From NCBI GenBank assembly GCA_027485855.1, contig JAIXQD010000001.1, positions 269,575-333,574 on the forward strand: a DNA stretch of 64,000 bases, in the 5' to 3' direction. Below the pieces are notes generated by a model. It was not told where the DNA came from and made no database searches. It worked only from the letters and a program-made list of their open reading frames with translations. The position numbers were made by a program, and so were the translations under genes. Source of the stretch: Rickettsiales bacterium (GTDB lineage Bacteria; Pseudomonadota; Alphaproteobacteria; G027485855). Shown here piece after piece: positions 35,302-43,009 of this stretch (the first letter of the stretch is position 1; every line of letters begins with the position of its first letter).

Positions 35302-35847
35302 TTATATTTTAGCAATAAGTGCTGTGAGCGGCGCAAAGCCATAGGCTTGTTCGGTTAAGGTCACGCCGCCAATTTCGATTGATTTTTTTTCAAGTGGTTG
35401 GCCGCCGAGCTTTTTATAAAAAGCAACAGCAGGCAGATTTTTAACCAGCACCCATAAAACCAAACCGCCAAAATGTTTTTGCTGCAATTTTTGTGCGGCC
35501 GCCGCGAGCAGCTTGGTGCCCATGCCGGTGCGTCGAATATCTGCATGCAAATATATGGCATAAATCTCGGCGGCAAAACGCGGCATGCGGCCTTGGTCAC
35601 TTTTAAGTGGTGTGTCGCGCGGGCCAAAACTACAAAAGCCCACAACATGCCCCTGCTGCTCTAGTAAAAGCAGCTCGCGCGCTTTTTCATTTTGTAATTT
35701 ATTCTGCCACCACAAAGTTTTTTGCTCGATGGATAATTTATCTAAATATGCATCAGGCACCAACCCGCGATAACTGCTTTGCCAGCCATGCACATGCAAG
35801 GCCGCTATCGTCGCTGCATCGGATATATCTGCCGGTCTGATAATCAT
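35302..35847 (-). CDS. GNAT-family N-acetyltransferase
   Basis: A 181-residue acetyl-CoA-dependent transferase. The CoA pyrophosphate-binding motif A is seen as RRTGMGTKLL after the AEIYAIYLHADI strand, and NLPAVAFYKKLGG is the usual C-terminal motif B region. The N-terminal IIRPADISDAATIAALH is also typical. The acceptor substrate is unknown. It follows the rsmB gene by only 5 nt and is probably cotranscribed. Confidence 0.88.
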   Translation of the reverse strand: MIIRPADISDAATIAALHVHGWQSSYRGLVPDAYLDKLSIEQKTLWWQNKLQNEKARELLLLEQQGHVVGFCSFGPRDTPLKSDQGRMPRFAAEIYAIYLHADIRRTGMGTKLLAAAAQKLQQKHFGGLVLWVLVKNLPAVAFYKKLGGQPLEKKSIEIGGVTLTEQAYGFAPLTALIAKI

Positions 35848-35852
35848 GTTGT

Positions 35853-37208
35853 TTATGATGCCGCAGGTTCTTCTGCGGGTTTCTCTGGGGTTGCTTTTTC
35901 TGGCATCACTTTTTGTAGCACACAGGCATAAAAACCATCTGTGCCATGTTGAGCCGGATTAAGCCTTAAATCACTCTCTGTGTCTTGCGGCAAATCTGTG
36001 CCCACCAATTGCGGCCAAAGCTCGGCCACAGGCACGCGCACAAAATCAGGGTGCGTGGCTAAAAAAGCCTCGATTTGCTGCTGGTTTTCTTCAGGCAAAA
36101 GCGAGCAAGTGGCATAAATAAGCCGCCCGCCATTTTTGACCATGCGTGCGGCACTGGCTAAAATGCGGGCTTGCAAAGGCAGTAATTCGGTAAGGCCCGG
36201 ACCCAGTGCGCGCATGCGCGCATCAGGGTTGCGCCGCCATGTGCCCGAGCCACTACAGGGCGCATCAACCAACACCCGATCGAAGCTGGCTTTATGGCGC
36301 TTAACCCAAGCGTCATTCTCGGAGGTCAGCGGCTGCACAGAAATATTATGCGCGCCCGCCTTGCGAAAACGCAATTTGGCTTTTTGCAATCGGCCACTTA
36401 AAACATCGCAGGCAACCAAGGTGCCTTTATTATTCATGGTGGCGGCCATAGAAAGGCTTTTGCCGCCCGCACCTGCGCAAAAATCGGCCACACGCATGCC
36501 GCTGCTGGCGCCCACTAACAACCCCACCAATTGCGAGCCCTCATCTTGCACTTCTAAGGCGCCGTTTTGAAAAAGCTCGATATTGCCCAAATTAGTACGG
36601 TCGGTCAGGCGCAAACCTACGGGCGAAAATGGCGTAGCCGTTATAGGGTAGCCTTGTGCTTGCAACAAAGCTAAAGCCTCATCGCGGCTCAGCTTTAGTG
36701 TGTTCACACGCAAATCAAGCGCGGCGGGCTGATTAAGCGCATCGAGCAAGGCAGGCAATTGACTGCCATAGGCTGCGCTGAGTTTTTCATAAAAGTCAGG
36801 CGCACATTCGCCTAAAATGGCTGGGCCAAAAGCGGGGTTGTTTAAATCAGCGCCTTCAAGTTTTGTGAGTAGCTCTTGCTCTTTGTAGCTGAGTTTTTCG
36901 GGCGCATATTGGCCACCACTGCATAAGGCCGCAATTTCGGCGGCGCTGCGCTGCTCGCCCACGCGCCACCATGCCAGCCAGCGATGCCGCACCGTATCTT
37001 CAACCTTCACCGATTGCAGCAATGCCCCTAAGCGCCAAAAATGCCGCAACAGCGCATAAGCCCTTGTGGCAATTTCGGCGCGGTCTTTAGCACCAATAAA
37101 GCGCCGCGCTCTGAAAAACGCGCTCATTTGCGCGTCGGCCGGTTTGGGGATGTGATGAATCTCGTGCAGCAGCTCAAGCGTCATATTTTGGCGGGCGGCG
37201 GGGGTCAT
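35853..37208 (-). CDS. RsmB-family RNA (cytosine-5) methyltransferase
   Basis: A 451-residue SAM-dependent RNA m5C methyltransferase of the RsmB/Nop2 family. Residues 1-140 form a helical NusB-like RNA-binding part. The SAM site is DFCAGAGGKSL. The two catalytic cysteines are in DAPCSGSGTWRRNPD and ATCSLLPEEN. The most probable target is 16S rRNA. The Ala/Glu/Pro-rich last 15 residues look disordered. Its start overlaps the rlmE stop. Confidence 0.92.
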   Translation of the reverse strand: MTPAARQNMTLELLHEIHHIPKPADAQMSAFFRARRFIGAKDRAEIATRAYALLRHFWRLGALLQSVKVEDTVRHRWLAWWRVGEQRSAAEIAALCSGGQYAPEKLSYKEQELLTKLEGADLNNPAFGPAILGECAPDFYEKLSAAYGSQLPALLDALNQPAALDLRVNTLKLSRDEALALLQAQGYPITATPFSPVGLRLTDRTNLGNIELFQNGALEVQDEGSQLVGLLVGASSGMRVADFCAGAGGKSLSMAATMNNKGTLVACDVLSGRLQKAKLRFRKAGAHNISVQPLTSENDAWVKRHKASFDRVLVDAPCSGSGTWRRNPDARMRALGPGLTELLPLQARILASAARMVKNGGRLIYATCSLLPEENQQQIEAFLATHPDFVRVPVAELWPQLVGTDLPQDTESDLRLNPAQHGTDGFYACVLQKVMPEKATPEKPAEEPAAS

Positions 37209-37891
37209 ATTTTACCTCGAAAACCTGTGGCAACTAAAAATGTTTCAGCAGAGTCACTGCGACTAGCGGGCGGCTTGGCGTGGCGCACTTTACTAAAATC
37301 TTTTTTAACCAGATTAAGCAAAGTTTGCTGTGCGCCGCCTTGCCATAATTTTAAAACAAAGCTGCCATTGGGCGCCAGCACTTGGCGGGCAAAATCATAA
37401 ATCGCATCGGCCATGGCCATAATGCGCAAATGGTCGGTGCTGGTGTGACCAATGGTGTTGGGCGCCATATCTGAAAGCACCACATCCATTTTACCGCCGC
37501 AGAGTTTTAGCAAAATATCGGGCGCATCATCATGCATAAAATCTTGCTGAATAAGTGTGGCGCCGGCAATGTTATCGATGGGCAAAATATCGAGGCCAAG
37601 CACCATGCCCCGGCCCTTATCGCTGCCAACTTTGGCCACGGCCACTTGTGTCCAGCCACCAGGGGCGGCACCTAAATCTAACACGCGCTGACCCGCTTTA
37701 AGAATATGAAACTGCGCATCCAGCTCAAGCAGCTTAAAGGCCGCGCGCGAGCGATAGCCCAGCTCTTGCGCTTTATGCACATAGGGGTCGTTGAGCTGAC
37801 GCTCAAGCCAACGCGCCGAGGCCGTGCTGCGTTTTTTAGCGGTGCGTACTTTTTGTTTAAGCGGCCCGCCTGTGGCGCGTTTGCGGGTCAT
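37205..37891 (-). CDS. rlmE: 23S rRNA 2'-O-methyltransferase RlmE (FtsJ)
   Basis: RlmE methylates the ribose of U2552 in 23S rRNA and aids 50S assembly. The SAM-binding motif is VLDLGAAPGGWTQV. The K-D-K-E catalytic residues are placed in RSRAAFKL, LSDMAPNTIGH, FVLKLWQG and SAETFLVATGF. The start at 37891 (MTRKRATGG) overlaps the ppx stop as ATGA and gives the family length of 228; the frame runs further upstream but that part is the shadow of ppx. The N-terminus is basic, as expected for rRNA binding. Confidence 0.95.
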   Translation of the reverse strand: MTRKRATGGPLKQKVRTAKKRSTASARWLERQLNDPYVHKAQELGYRSRAAFKLLELDAQFHILKAGQRVLDLGAAPGGWTQVAVAKVGSDKGRGMVLGLDILPIDNIAGATLIQQDFMHDDAPDILLKLCGGKMDVVLSDMAPNTIGHTSTDHLRIMAMADAIYDFARQVLAPNGSFVLKLWQGGAQQTLLNLVKKDFSKVRHAKPPASRSDSAETFLVATGFRGKI

Positions 37892-38922
37892 TGCGGCCGC
37901 CCCAACTGCACCAATAGCTCTTGTAACATGCCTTCGCGTAGGCCGCGGTCGCCGATGCGCAAGCGCTGAATGGGGCACAAGCGCGTAATCGCTTCAAAAA
38001 TGGCGCAGCCCGCAATAACCAAATCAGCCCGATCGCGGCCAACACAAGTTTGCCGTGCGCGTGTTTCGTAATTCATGGTGCGCAGCCAGCGGGCAATGCC
38101 CAAACCATCGGCGATATTAAGATAACTGCCGTCAATGGCTTCGCGTACATAGCGCGGCATGTGCCACGCCACGGCAGCAATGGTGGTAACAGTGCCGGAC
38201 GAGCCCAAAAGCTGCACCTGCCCCAAGGCCGCAGCCTCGGCCACACGATTGCGCACCGCAAAGCTGGCCAATGCATTTTGCACGCGCCGCACCATGGTTT
38301 CGTAATCGGCTTCGTTGATATAGTCATAGCCAAATTGCTCGGTAAGGTTCACCACGCCCATCGGCGCCGAAACTTGATCTATCACCGCAGGCAAACTCCC
38401 TTGCGGATTATCGCGCACGCGCAGCCATAAAAGCTCGGTCGAGCCGCCGCCAATATCAAACATTAAACCATAGGGCTTGTTGGGCACCAGCAAGGGCGCA
38501 CAACCAATAAGAGTAAGGCGCGCCTCTTCTTGTGTGTCAATCACTTCAAGCCGTAGACCCGTTTCTTTGCGCACACGCACCAGAAAAGATTTTACATTAG
38601 CCGCTTGCCGGCAGGCCTCGGTGGCCACCGCCCGCAAATGCGTGACCCGACGCAGCTTCAGTTTATCGGCACAGATTTTAAGTGCAGCAATGGTGCGCTC
38701 CATAGCGGGCTCACCCAGCACACCTCTTTTGGCCACGCCCTCGCCCAAGCGCACCACACGCGAGAAAGCATCAACCACACGCACACCAGCAGGTTGATGA
38801 TCGGCCGTCCATTGTGGCTCGGCAACAAGCAGGCGGCAATTATTAGTGCCTAAATCTATGGCAGCTAAAACGGGCTTTTTAATGTCGGGGCGACGATGCG
38901 GGGCTAAGTAAGGATGCGGCAT
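37888..38922 (-). CDS. ppx: Ppx/GppA-family exopolyphosphatase
   Basis: A 344-residue phosphatase of the ASKHA fold that degrades polyphosphate or pppGpp. Nucleotide-binding motifs are AAIDLGTNNCRLL, FDIGGGSTELLWL and LLGSSGTVTTIAA. Only the core two domains are present, as is common in alphaproteobacterial members; the C-terminal HD-like domain of E. coli Ppx is absent. It heads the operon with rlmE and rsmB, an order seen in other alphaproteobacteria. Confidence 0.92.
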   Translation of the reverse strand: MPHPYLAPHRRPDIKKPVLAAIDLGTNNCRLLVAEPQWTADHQPAGVRVVDAFSRVVRLGEGVAKRGVLGEPAMERTIAALKICADKLKLRRVTHLRAVATEACRQAANVKSFLVRVRKETGLRLEVIDTQEEARLTLIGCAPLLVPNKPYGLMFDIGGGSTELLWLRVRDNPQGSLPAVIDQVSAPMGVVNLTEQFGYDYINEADYETMVRRVQNALASFAVRNRVAEAAALGQVQLLGSSGTVTTIAAVAWHMPRYVREAIDGSYLNIADGLGIARWLRTMNYETRARQTCVGRDRADLVIAGCAIFEAITRLCPIQRLRIGDRGLREGMLQELLVQLGRPQ

Positions 38923-39325
38923 AATTGAAAGAAGCCCTGCTCTATGGGGTAGTCTACGTCTTGAGGCAAGCTATAGCACAGCAATGCTTAAAATAGACAA
39001 AAATATTCAGAGCAAAAGCAGAACAAAATACACAAAGCACCTTCCGTCAGACGCTGAAGGCGCATTAGTAAGGGCAATAAGCCAGCCTGTGTTTTTTAAA
39101 AGGCATGAAAGTATTTATTGAGAACATTTTCATCTTGCCACTCTCGTTTTTTCCTGTGAAGCTTGTATTAACGTAATTTTAATCATGCAGCACAAACAAA
39201 GGCGCAATAAAATTACAATACCCATAAGGCTTGCAGTTTTATTGTTAATCACTGCGCATATGGGACCAGCAAAACAAGGTTAATGTTCTTTATTGAATAT
39301 TCTTAATTATTAGAGGAATTTTGCC
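38923..39325. other. 403-nt promoter region of ppx and the ClpA-like gene
   Basis: AT-rich spacer without a gene. The divergent ppx and clp-like genes both need promoters here. A CTTGCA (39230-39235) and GCGCATAT (39254-39261) pair faintly resembles a heat-shock (sigma-32) promoter, but the 18-nt spacer is long, so it is only a candidate. An AGAGGA ribosome site lies 10 nt before the 39326 start. Confidence 0.4.
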
Positions 39326-42300
39326 ATGACGACGCCAAAAGAGAAGCTTTTGCAGGAATTCAAAGCAAAATTAGACGCCATCGTGCAGCGTCAAGGCACC
39401 TCGCTCGATTCTGCGAACTGGAACGATCTGTGGCTGGCTGCCCTTGAGGTTGAATCACTGCGCAATCGCATTTTCAAGGATAATAACTCCAATATCGCCA
39501 AACAAGTTGCGGCCGATATTCGCAGCTACCAATTAGTGGGCAATATTTCGCACCCTGATTACAGCCGTCGTGACCCAGGCAGACCTATCACGGCCAATCA
39601 AAATTTGCTGGAAGTGTGCATGTTTCGGGCACATCGCCTGAAAGCCGAGATTCAGGCCGAGTTTTATAAAAACGAACAGCTGCAACAAACGCCCCTCACC
39701 CGCGGCGCTTTTGCCGATTTTCTTGAAGCCATGCAAAGCGAAGCAGAAGAAGACCTGCGCCTTGAAGTCATTCAACTACGCAGCCAACGCGCCGAGCCCA
39801 GCGCAATTTATGCCAGCGAGCTTGATATTATTTTGCTGGATGTTCTGCTGGATGAATTTGCACCAAAAGCCGGGCAGGAAAATCTGCCGATGAATGCCGA
39901 TTCAGTTATCGACTTCATCAACAGCAAACGCATTCTGCGCCCATGGAGCCTGCTGGAAGGCTATATTTATACGCGGGACGATATTTTAAGCACCTTCTTC
40001 CCCAAAATGCAGCAACAACAGGGCGCGGCCTTGTTGCCCATCACCGATGCCACTTTTATGCTGCAATATTCGATGCCAACCATTGTGGCCAACAGCTTGC
40101 AGCGTCGGGGCAGCAAAATAGAGCCGCTGCCCGTACTGCGCACAGAAATGCTCAGCCCCACCTTGTCGCTGGCGGTAGATAAAGCCTATCAAACGGCCAA
40201 ATTTTGCCCCACCAATGTTATTGAACCACGGCACGCTTTGCCATCGCTGCTTGAGAATGCGCAAGTGCGCAGCCTGCTGATTAAGGCCATCCCCAATATC
40301 AGCATCGATCAAATGGCTGACGATATCAACGCTGCCATTAAAGCCCGCGATGCACGCACCGGTAAAAAAGGCAACCGTCTTGTTGCCAGCTCGGCCTTAA
40401 AACAAGCGATTAAAGATGCCGAAACCAGCGTAAGCTCGCTGCGCTTATCGGCCAGCCTCACCAATCTGGCCTTATTTGCCGCGGTTTTTGACCAGCCGGA
40501 TGTGCGCAATCTCTTCCGCCATGATTTAGCGATTGACGATAAGCATCTGATGGAATTGCGCATCAATATGCCGGCCATTCTTTTGGCCGCACAGCGCGAC
40601 ATTCTTAAGAGCAATGACAATAAGGGCAACGACAATAAAGGCAGCACGCAGCCAGTTGTAAATAACGGGAGTAAAAAAATGAGCGAAGAATTCAAAATCA
40701 GCGATGCCGATTTCGACAAAGCCGTAAAAGATTTTACCACCGACCTTACTGCCCGCGCCCGTCGCAACGAGCTCGACCCCGTGGTTGGCCGTGACGCCGA
40801 ATTAAAAGAAGTGATGACCGCATTTTTGCAACGTAAGCGCGGCAACCCCATGATTTTGGGCGAAGCCGGCGTTGGCAAAACCGTGATGTTTGATGCTATC
40901 GCCAGCGCCATTGCCAAAGGCGAAGTGCATGACAACCTCAAAAACGCCAAATTACTGGTGGTTGATGTGCAAGCCATGATTGCTGGCACACAATATCGTG
41001 GCCAGTTTGAAGAGCGGGCCCGCCAATTATTTAATGGTGTGGCCGAACGTAACCGCGCTTTCCCCGAGCAGCCAATTATTTTGTGCCTGGATGAAGTGCA
41101 CACAGTTATGGGCATGGGTGCGTCTTCGGGCGGCAGCAATGATTTATCAAATATCTTAAAGCCCCTGCTCACCGATGGCTCGCTGAAAATTGTTGCCGCC
41201 ACCACTGAGGCCGAATTTAATAAATATGTGCGCAAAGACCCAGCCTTTGAGCGCCGCTTCCAGCCTGTGGCTATTTTGGCGCCCGCCATCAAGGACACGG
41301 TGGCTATTTTAGAGCGGCTCGCCCCCGTTTCGGCCAAGCACGCCAATATCACTGTCGATAATAAATTATTGCCCGCTTTGGTGAAGCTGGCCGATAAGTT
41401 TATTCACAATCTTAATCAGCCCGATAAATCGGTGAATATCTTGGAGCGGGCCTGCGCTATTGCGGCTATGGAAGGCAAGAAAGAGCTCGATTACAGCACC
41501 ATCGTCACCGCTGTGGCGCGTCAGGCAAAAATTCCTGAGAGCTTTTTGCAGCAAGACGAAGCCGCCAAGTTTTTGGCGCTGGAAACCGAGATGCCCAAAC
41601 AAGTTATGGGTCAAGATAAAGCGCTTGAGCAAATCACCGATGCCTTGCTGGTATCGCGCGCGGGCTTGCGTGAGAAAAACAAAACCCAAGCGGCCTTTAT
41701 GTTGGTTGGCCCAACCGGTGTAGGTAAAACTGAAACAGCGCGCGCCTTGGCCCGCTTGTTGTTTGGCACCGATGAGGCGCTGATCCGCATCGATATGAGC
41801 GATTATGCCGATGCGCATTCTTTCTCGCGCATGGTTGGCGCCCCTCCCGGCTATGTTGGCTATGATGATCAGGAAGGCCAACTGACCGGTCAAGTGCGCC
41901 GTCGCCCCTATTCGGTTGTGGTTTTCGATGAAATTGAAAAAGCCCACCCCGAAACAACGCGCAAATTGCTGCAAATGCTTGAAGAAGGCGAAATGGTTGA
42001 TAACCATGGCCGCAAAATCAGCATGCGCAACACCATTGTGCTGTTTACCTCAAACGTGAAACTGCCCGAAAAACGCGGCACTATCGGCTTTGGCAAGATG
42101 CTTGAAACCAGCACTGACGACAGCAGCGATATGCAAAAATCTTTGGCGGCCGCTGGTCTGTTCCCGCCAGAGTTTTTAAACCGTCTTGATGGTGTCATCG
42201 AGTATCACAGCCTCAAGCGTGACGCGATTAAGAAAATCGCCATGGTGGCCATTCGTAAGCTGGGCGATAACGTCCGCGAAGAATGGAACTATGAGCTGGT

Positions 42301-42694
42301 GGTGCCCGATGCTGTGGCGCAAGAGCTGGGCGAAAAAGGTTATAGCGAAGAGTTTGGCGCCCGTGCCCTGAAACGCACTGTCGAGCAAGCCCTCACTAAA
42401 AATCTGGCCAAAGCGCTGATTTCGCGCGCTGAACGTGGCGAGACTGGCGATCAACTGGTTATTGAAAGCGTTACACCTTTCAAAGCCAACTTCGTCATTG
42501 CCCCCAAAGCAGCCAAGCCCGCAGAAAAACCTGTGGAGCCTCCTGCTGCGGGTGGCGAGTCGACGAACGAAAATAGCAATGATGCCACCTCGGCTATTGT
42601 GATTGATAAGCCCGCCAACGACGACAATAATCTTGTTGCACAGCGCCCAACCCCTAAGCGTGCCGTCGGTGACGATGGCGCAGAACCGGCCTAA
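39326..42694 (+). CDS. ClpA-like AAA+ unfoldase with large extra N-terminal region
   Basis: A 1122-residue double-ring AAA+ ATPase. Residues 1-270 match nothing I know and are mostly helical. Residues about 275-420 look like a degenerate ClpA-type N-domain (two helical repeats). A low-complexity NDNKG linker (430-450) precedes AAA+ D1 (Walker A 512-519 GEAGVGKT; Walker B LDE at 588-590) and D2 (Walker A starting at G795, GPTGVGKT; Walker B FDE at 867-869). There is no ClpB M-domain between D1 and D2. The D2 loop has a TIGF tripeptide region at the place of the ClpP-binding IGL/F loop of ClpA, so partnership with ClpP is possible. The last 60 residues are an acidic, Pro-rich tail. A strong internal Shine-Dalgarno may yield a short form from Met452. 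Confidence 0.85.
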   Translation: MTTPKEKLLQEFKAKLDAIVQRQGTSLDSANWNDLWLAALEVESLRNRIFKDNNSNIAKQVAADIRSYQLVGNISHPDYSRRDPGRPITANQNLLEVCMFRAHRLKAEIQAEFYKNEQLQQTPLTRGAFADFLEAMQSEAEEDLRLEVIQLRSQRAEPSAIYASELDIILLDVLLDEFAPKAGQENLPMNADSVIDFINSKRILRPWSLLEGYIYTRDDILSTFFPKMQQQQGAALLPITDATFMLQYSMPTIVANSLQRRGSKIEPLPVLRTEMLSPTLSLAVDKAYQTAKFCPTNVIEPRHALPSLLENAQVRSLLIKAIPNISIDQMADDINAAIKARDARTGKKGNRLVASSALKQAIKDAETSVSSLRLSASLTNLALFAAVFDQPDVRNLFRHDLAIDDKHLMELRINMPAILLAAQRDILKSNDNKGNDNKGSTQPVVNNGSKKMSEEFKISDADFDKAVKDFTTDLTARARRNELDPVVGRDAELKEVMTAFLQRKRGNPMILGEAGVGKTVMFDAIASAIAKGEVHDNLKNAKLLVVDVQAMIAGTQYRGQFEERARQLFNGVAERNRAFPEQPIILCLDEVHTVMGMGASSGGSNDLSNILKPLLTDGSLKIVAATTEAEFNKYVRKDPAFERRFQPVAILAPAIKDTVAILERLAPVSAKHANITVDNKLLPALVKLADKFIHNLNQPDKSVNILERACAIAAMEGKKELDYSTIVTAVARQAKIPESFLQQDEAAKFLALETEMPKQVMGQDKALEQITDALLVSRAGLREKNKTQAAFMLVGPTGVGKTETARALARLLFGTDEALIRIDMSDYADAHSFSRMVGAPPGYVGYDDQEGQLTGQVRRRPYSVVVFDEIEKAHPETTRKLLQMLEEGEMVDNHGRKISMRNTIVLFTSNVKLPEKRGTIGFGKMLETSTDDSSDMQKSLAAAGLFPPEFLNRLDGVIEYHSLKRDAIKKIAMVAIRKLGDNVREEWNYELVVPDAVAQELGEKGYSEEFGARALKRTVEQALTKNLAKALISRAERGETGDQLVIESVTPFKANFVIAPKAAKPAEKPVEPPAAGGESTNENSNDATSAIVIDKPANDDNNLVAQRPTPKRAVGDDGAEPA
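40665..40672 (+). promoter_or_regulatory. Internal ribosome-binding site in the ClpA-like gene
   Basis: ACGGGAGT lies 6 nt before an in-frame ATG at 40679 (Met452), exactly at the end of the low-complexity linker and at the start of the D1 AAA+ part (MSEEFKISDADF). Internal starts that give N-domain-less forms are known for ClpA and ClpB. Here the site is at least as strong as the one before the full-length start. Confidence 0.5.
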
Positions 42695-42696
42695 CA

Positions 42697-42954
42697 ATGC
42701 ATCCGCAGCCTCATCGCGATACTTATGCCCGTGAGCATGCATGGCTTGAGCTGCGCGCTGCTTTTGCCCGCTTGCAAAGCATGGATGTGCAAACACCCGC
42801 AGCACAAAAGCAGTTTTTTGCCGCATTGGCCGATCAGCTCGATAAGGACGGTTTGCTCAAGCCCGCGCAAATAGAAGCGCTCAAGGCAGCAAAACCGGCA
42901 CCACGGCCAACGGCTAAATGCAAAAACGGTGGCTGTAGCTGCAAGCCTGCTTAA
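42697..42954 (+). CDS. Small protein with Cys-rich tail, unknown function
   Basis: An 85-residue protein whose ATG comes 2 nt after the stop of the ClpA-like gene, so both are made from one message. The body (residues 10-68) is predicted to be helical (REHAWLELRAAFARLQSM, FFAALADQLDKDGLL). The tail CKNGGCSCKPA has three cysteines and could bind a metal ion. No family is recognised. Tight coupling suggests an adaptor or regulator of the ATPase, as with ClpS next to clpA, but it has no ClpS similarity. Confidence 0.7.
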   Translation: MHPQPHRDTYAREHAWLELRAAFARLQSMDVQTPAAQKQFFAALADQLDKDGLLKPAQIEALKAAKPAPRPTAKCKNGGCSCKPA

Positions 42955-43009
42955 GGCCGCGCATACAGGTCTTGCTGGCTTATTTAGTCAGCAGCATTAA
43001 TCGATAATA

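Noticed and set aside
37892..37978. Extended start of rlmE
   Set aside because: The extra residues are low-complexity shadow of ppx; ATG at 37891 overlaps the ppx stop and matches family length.
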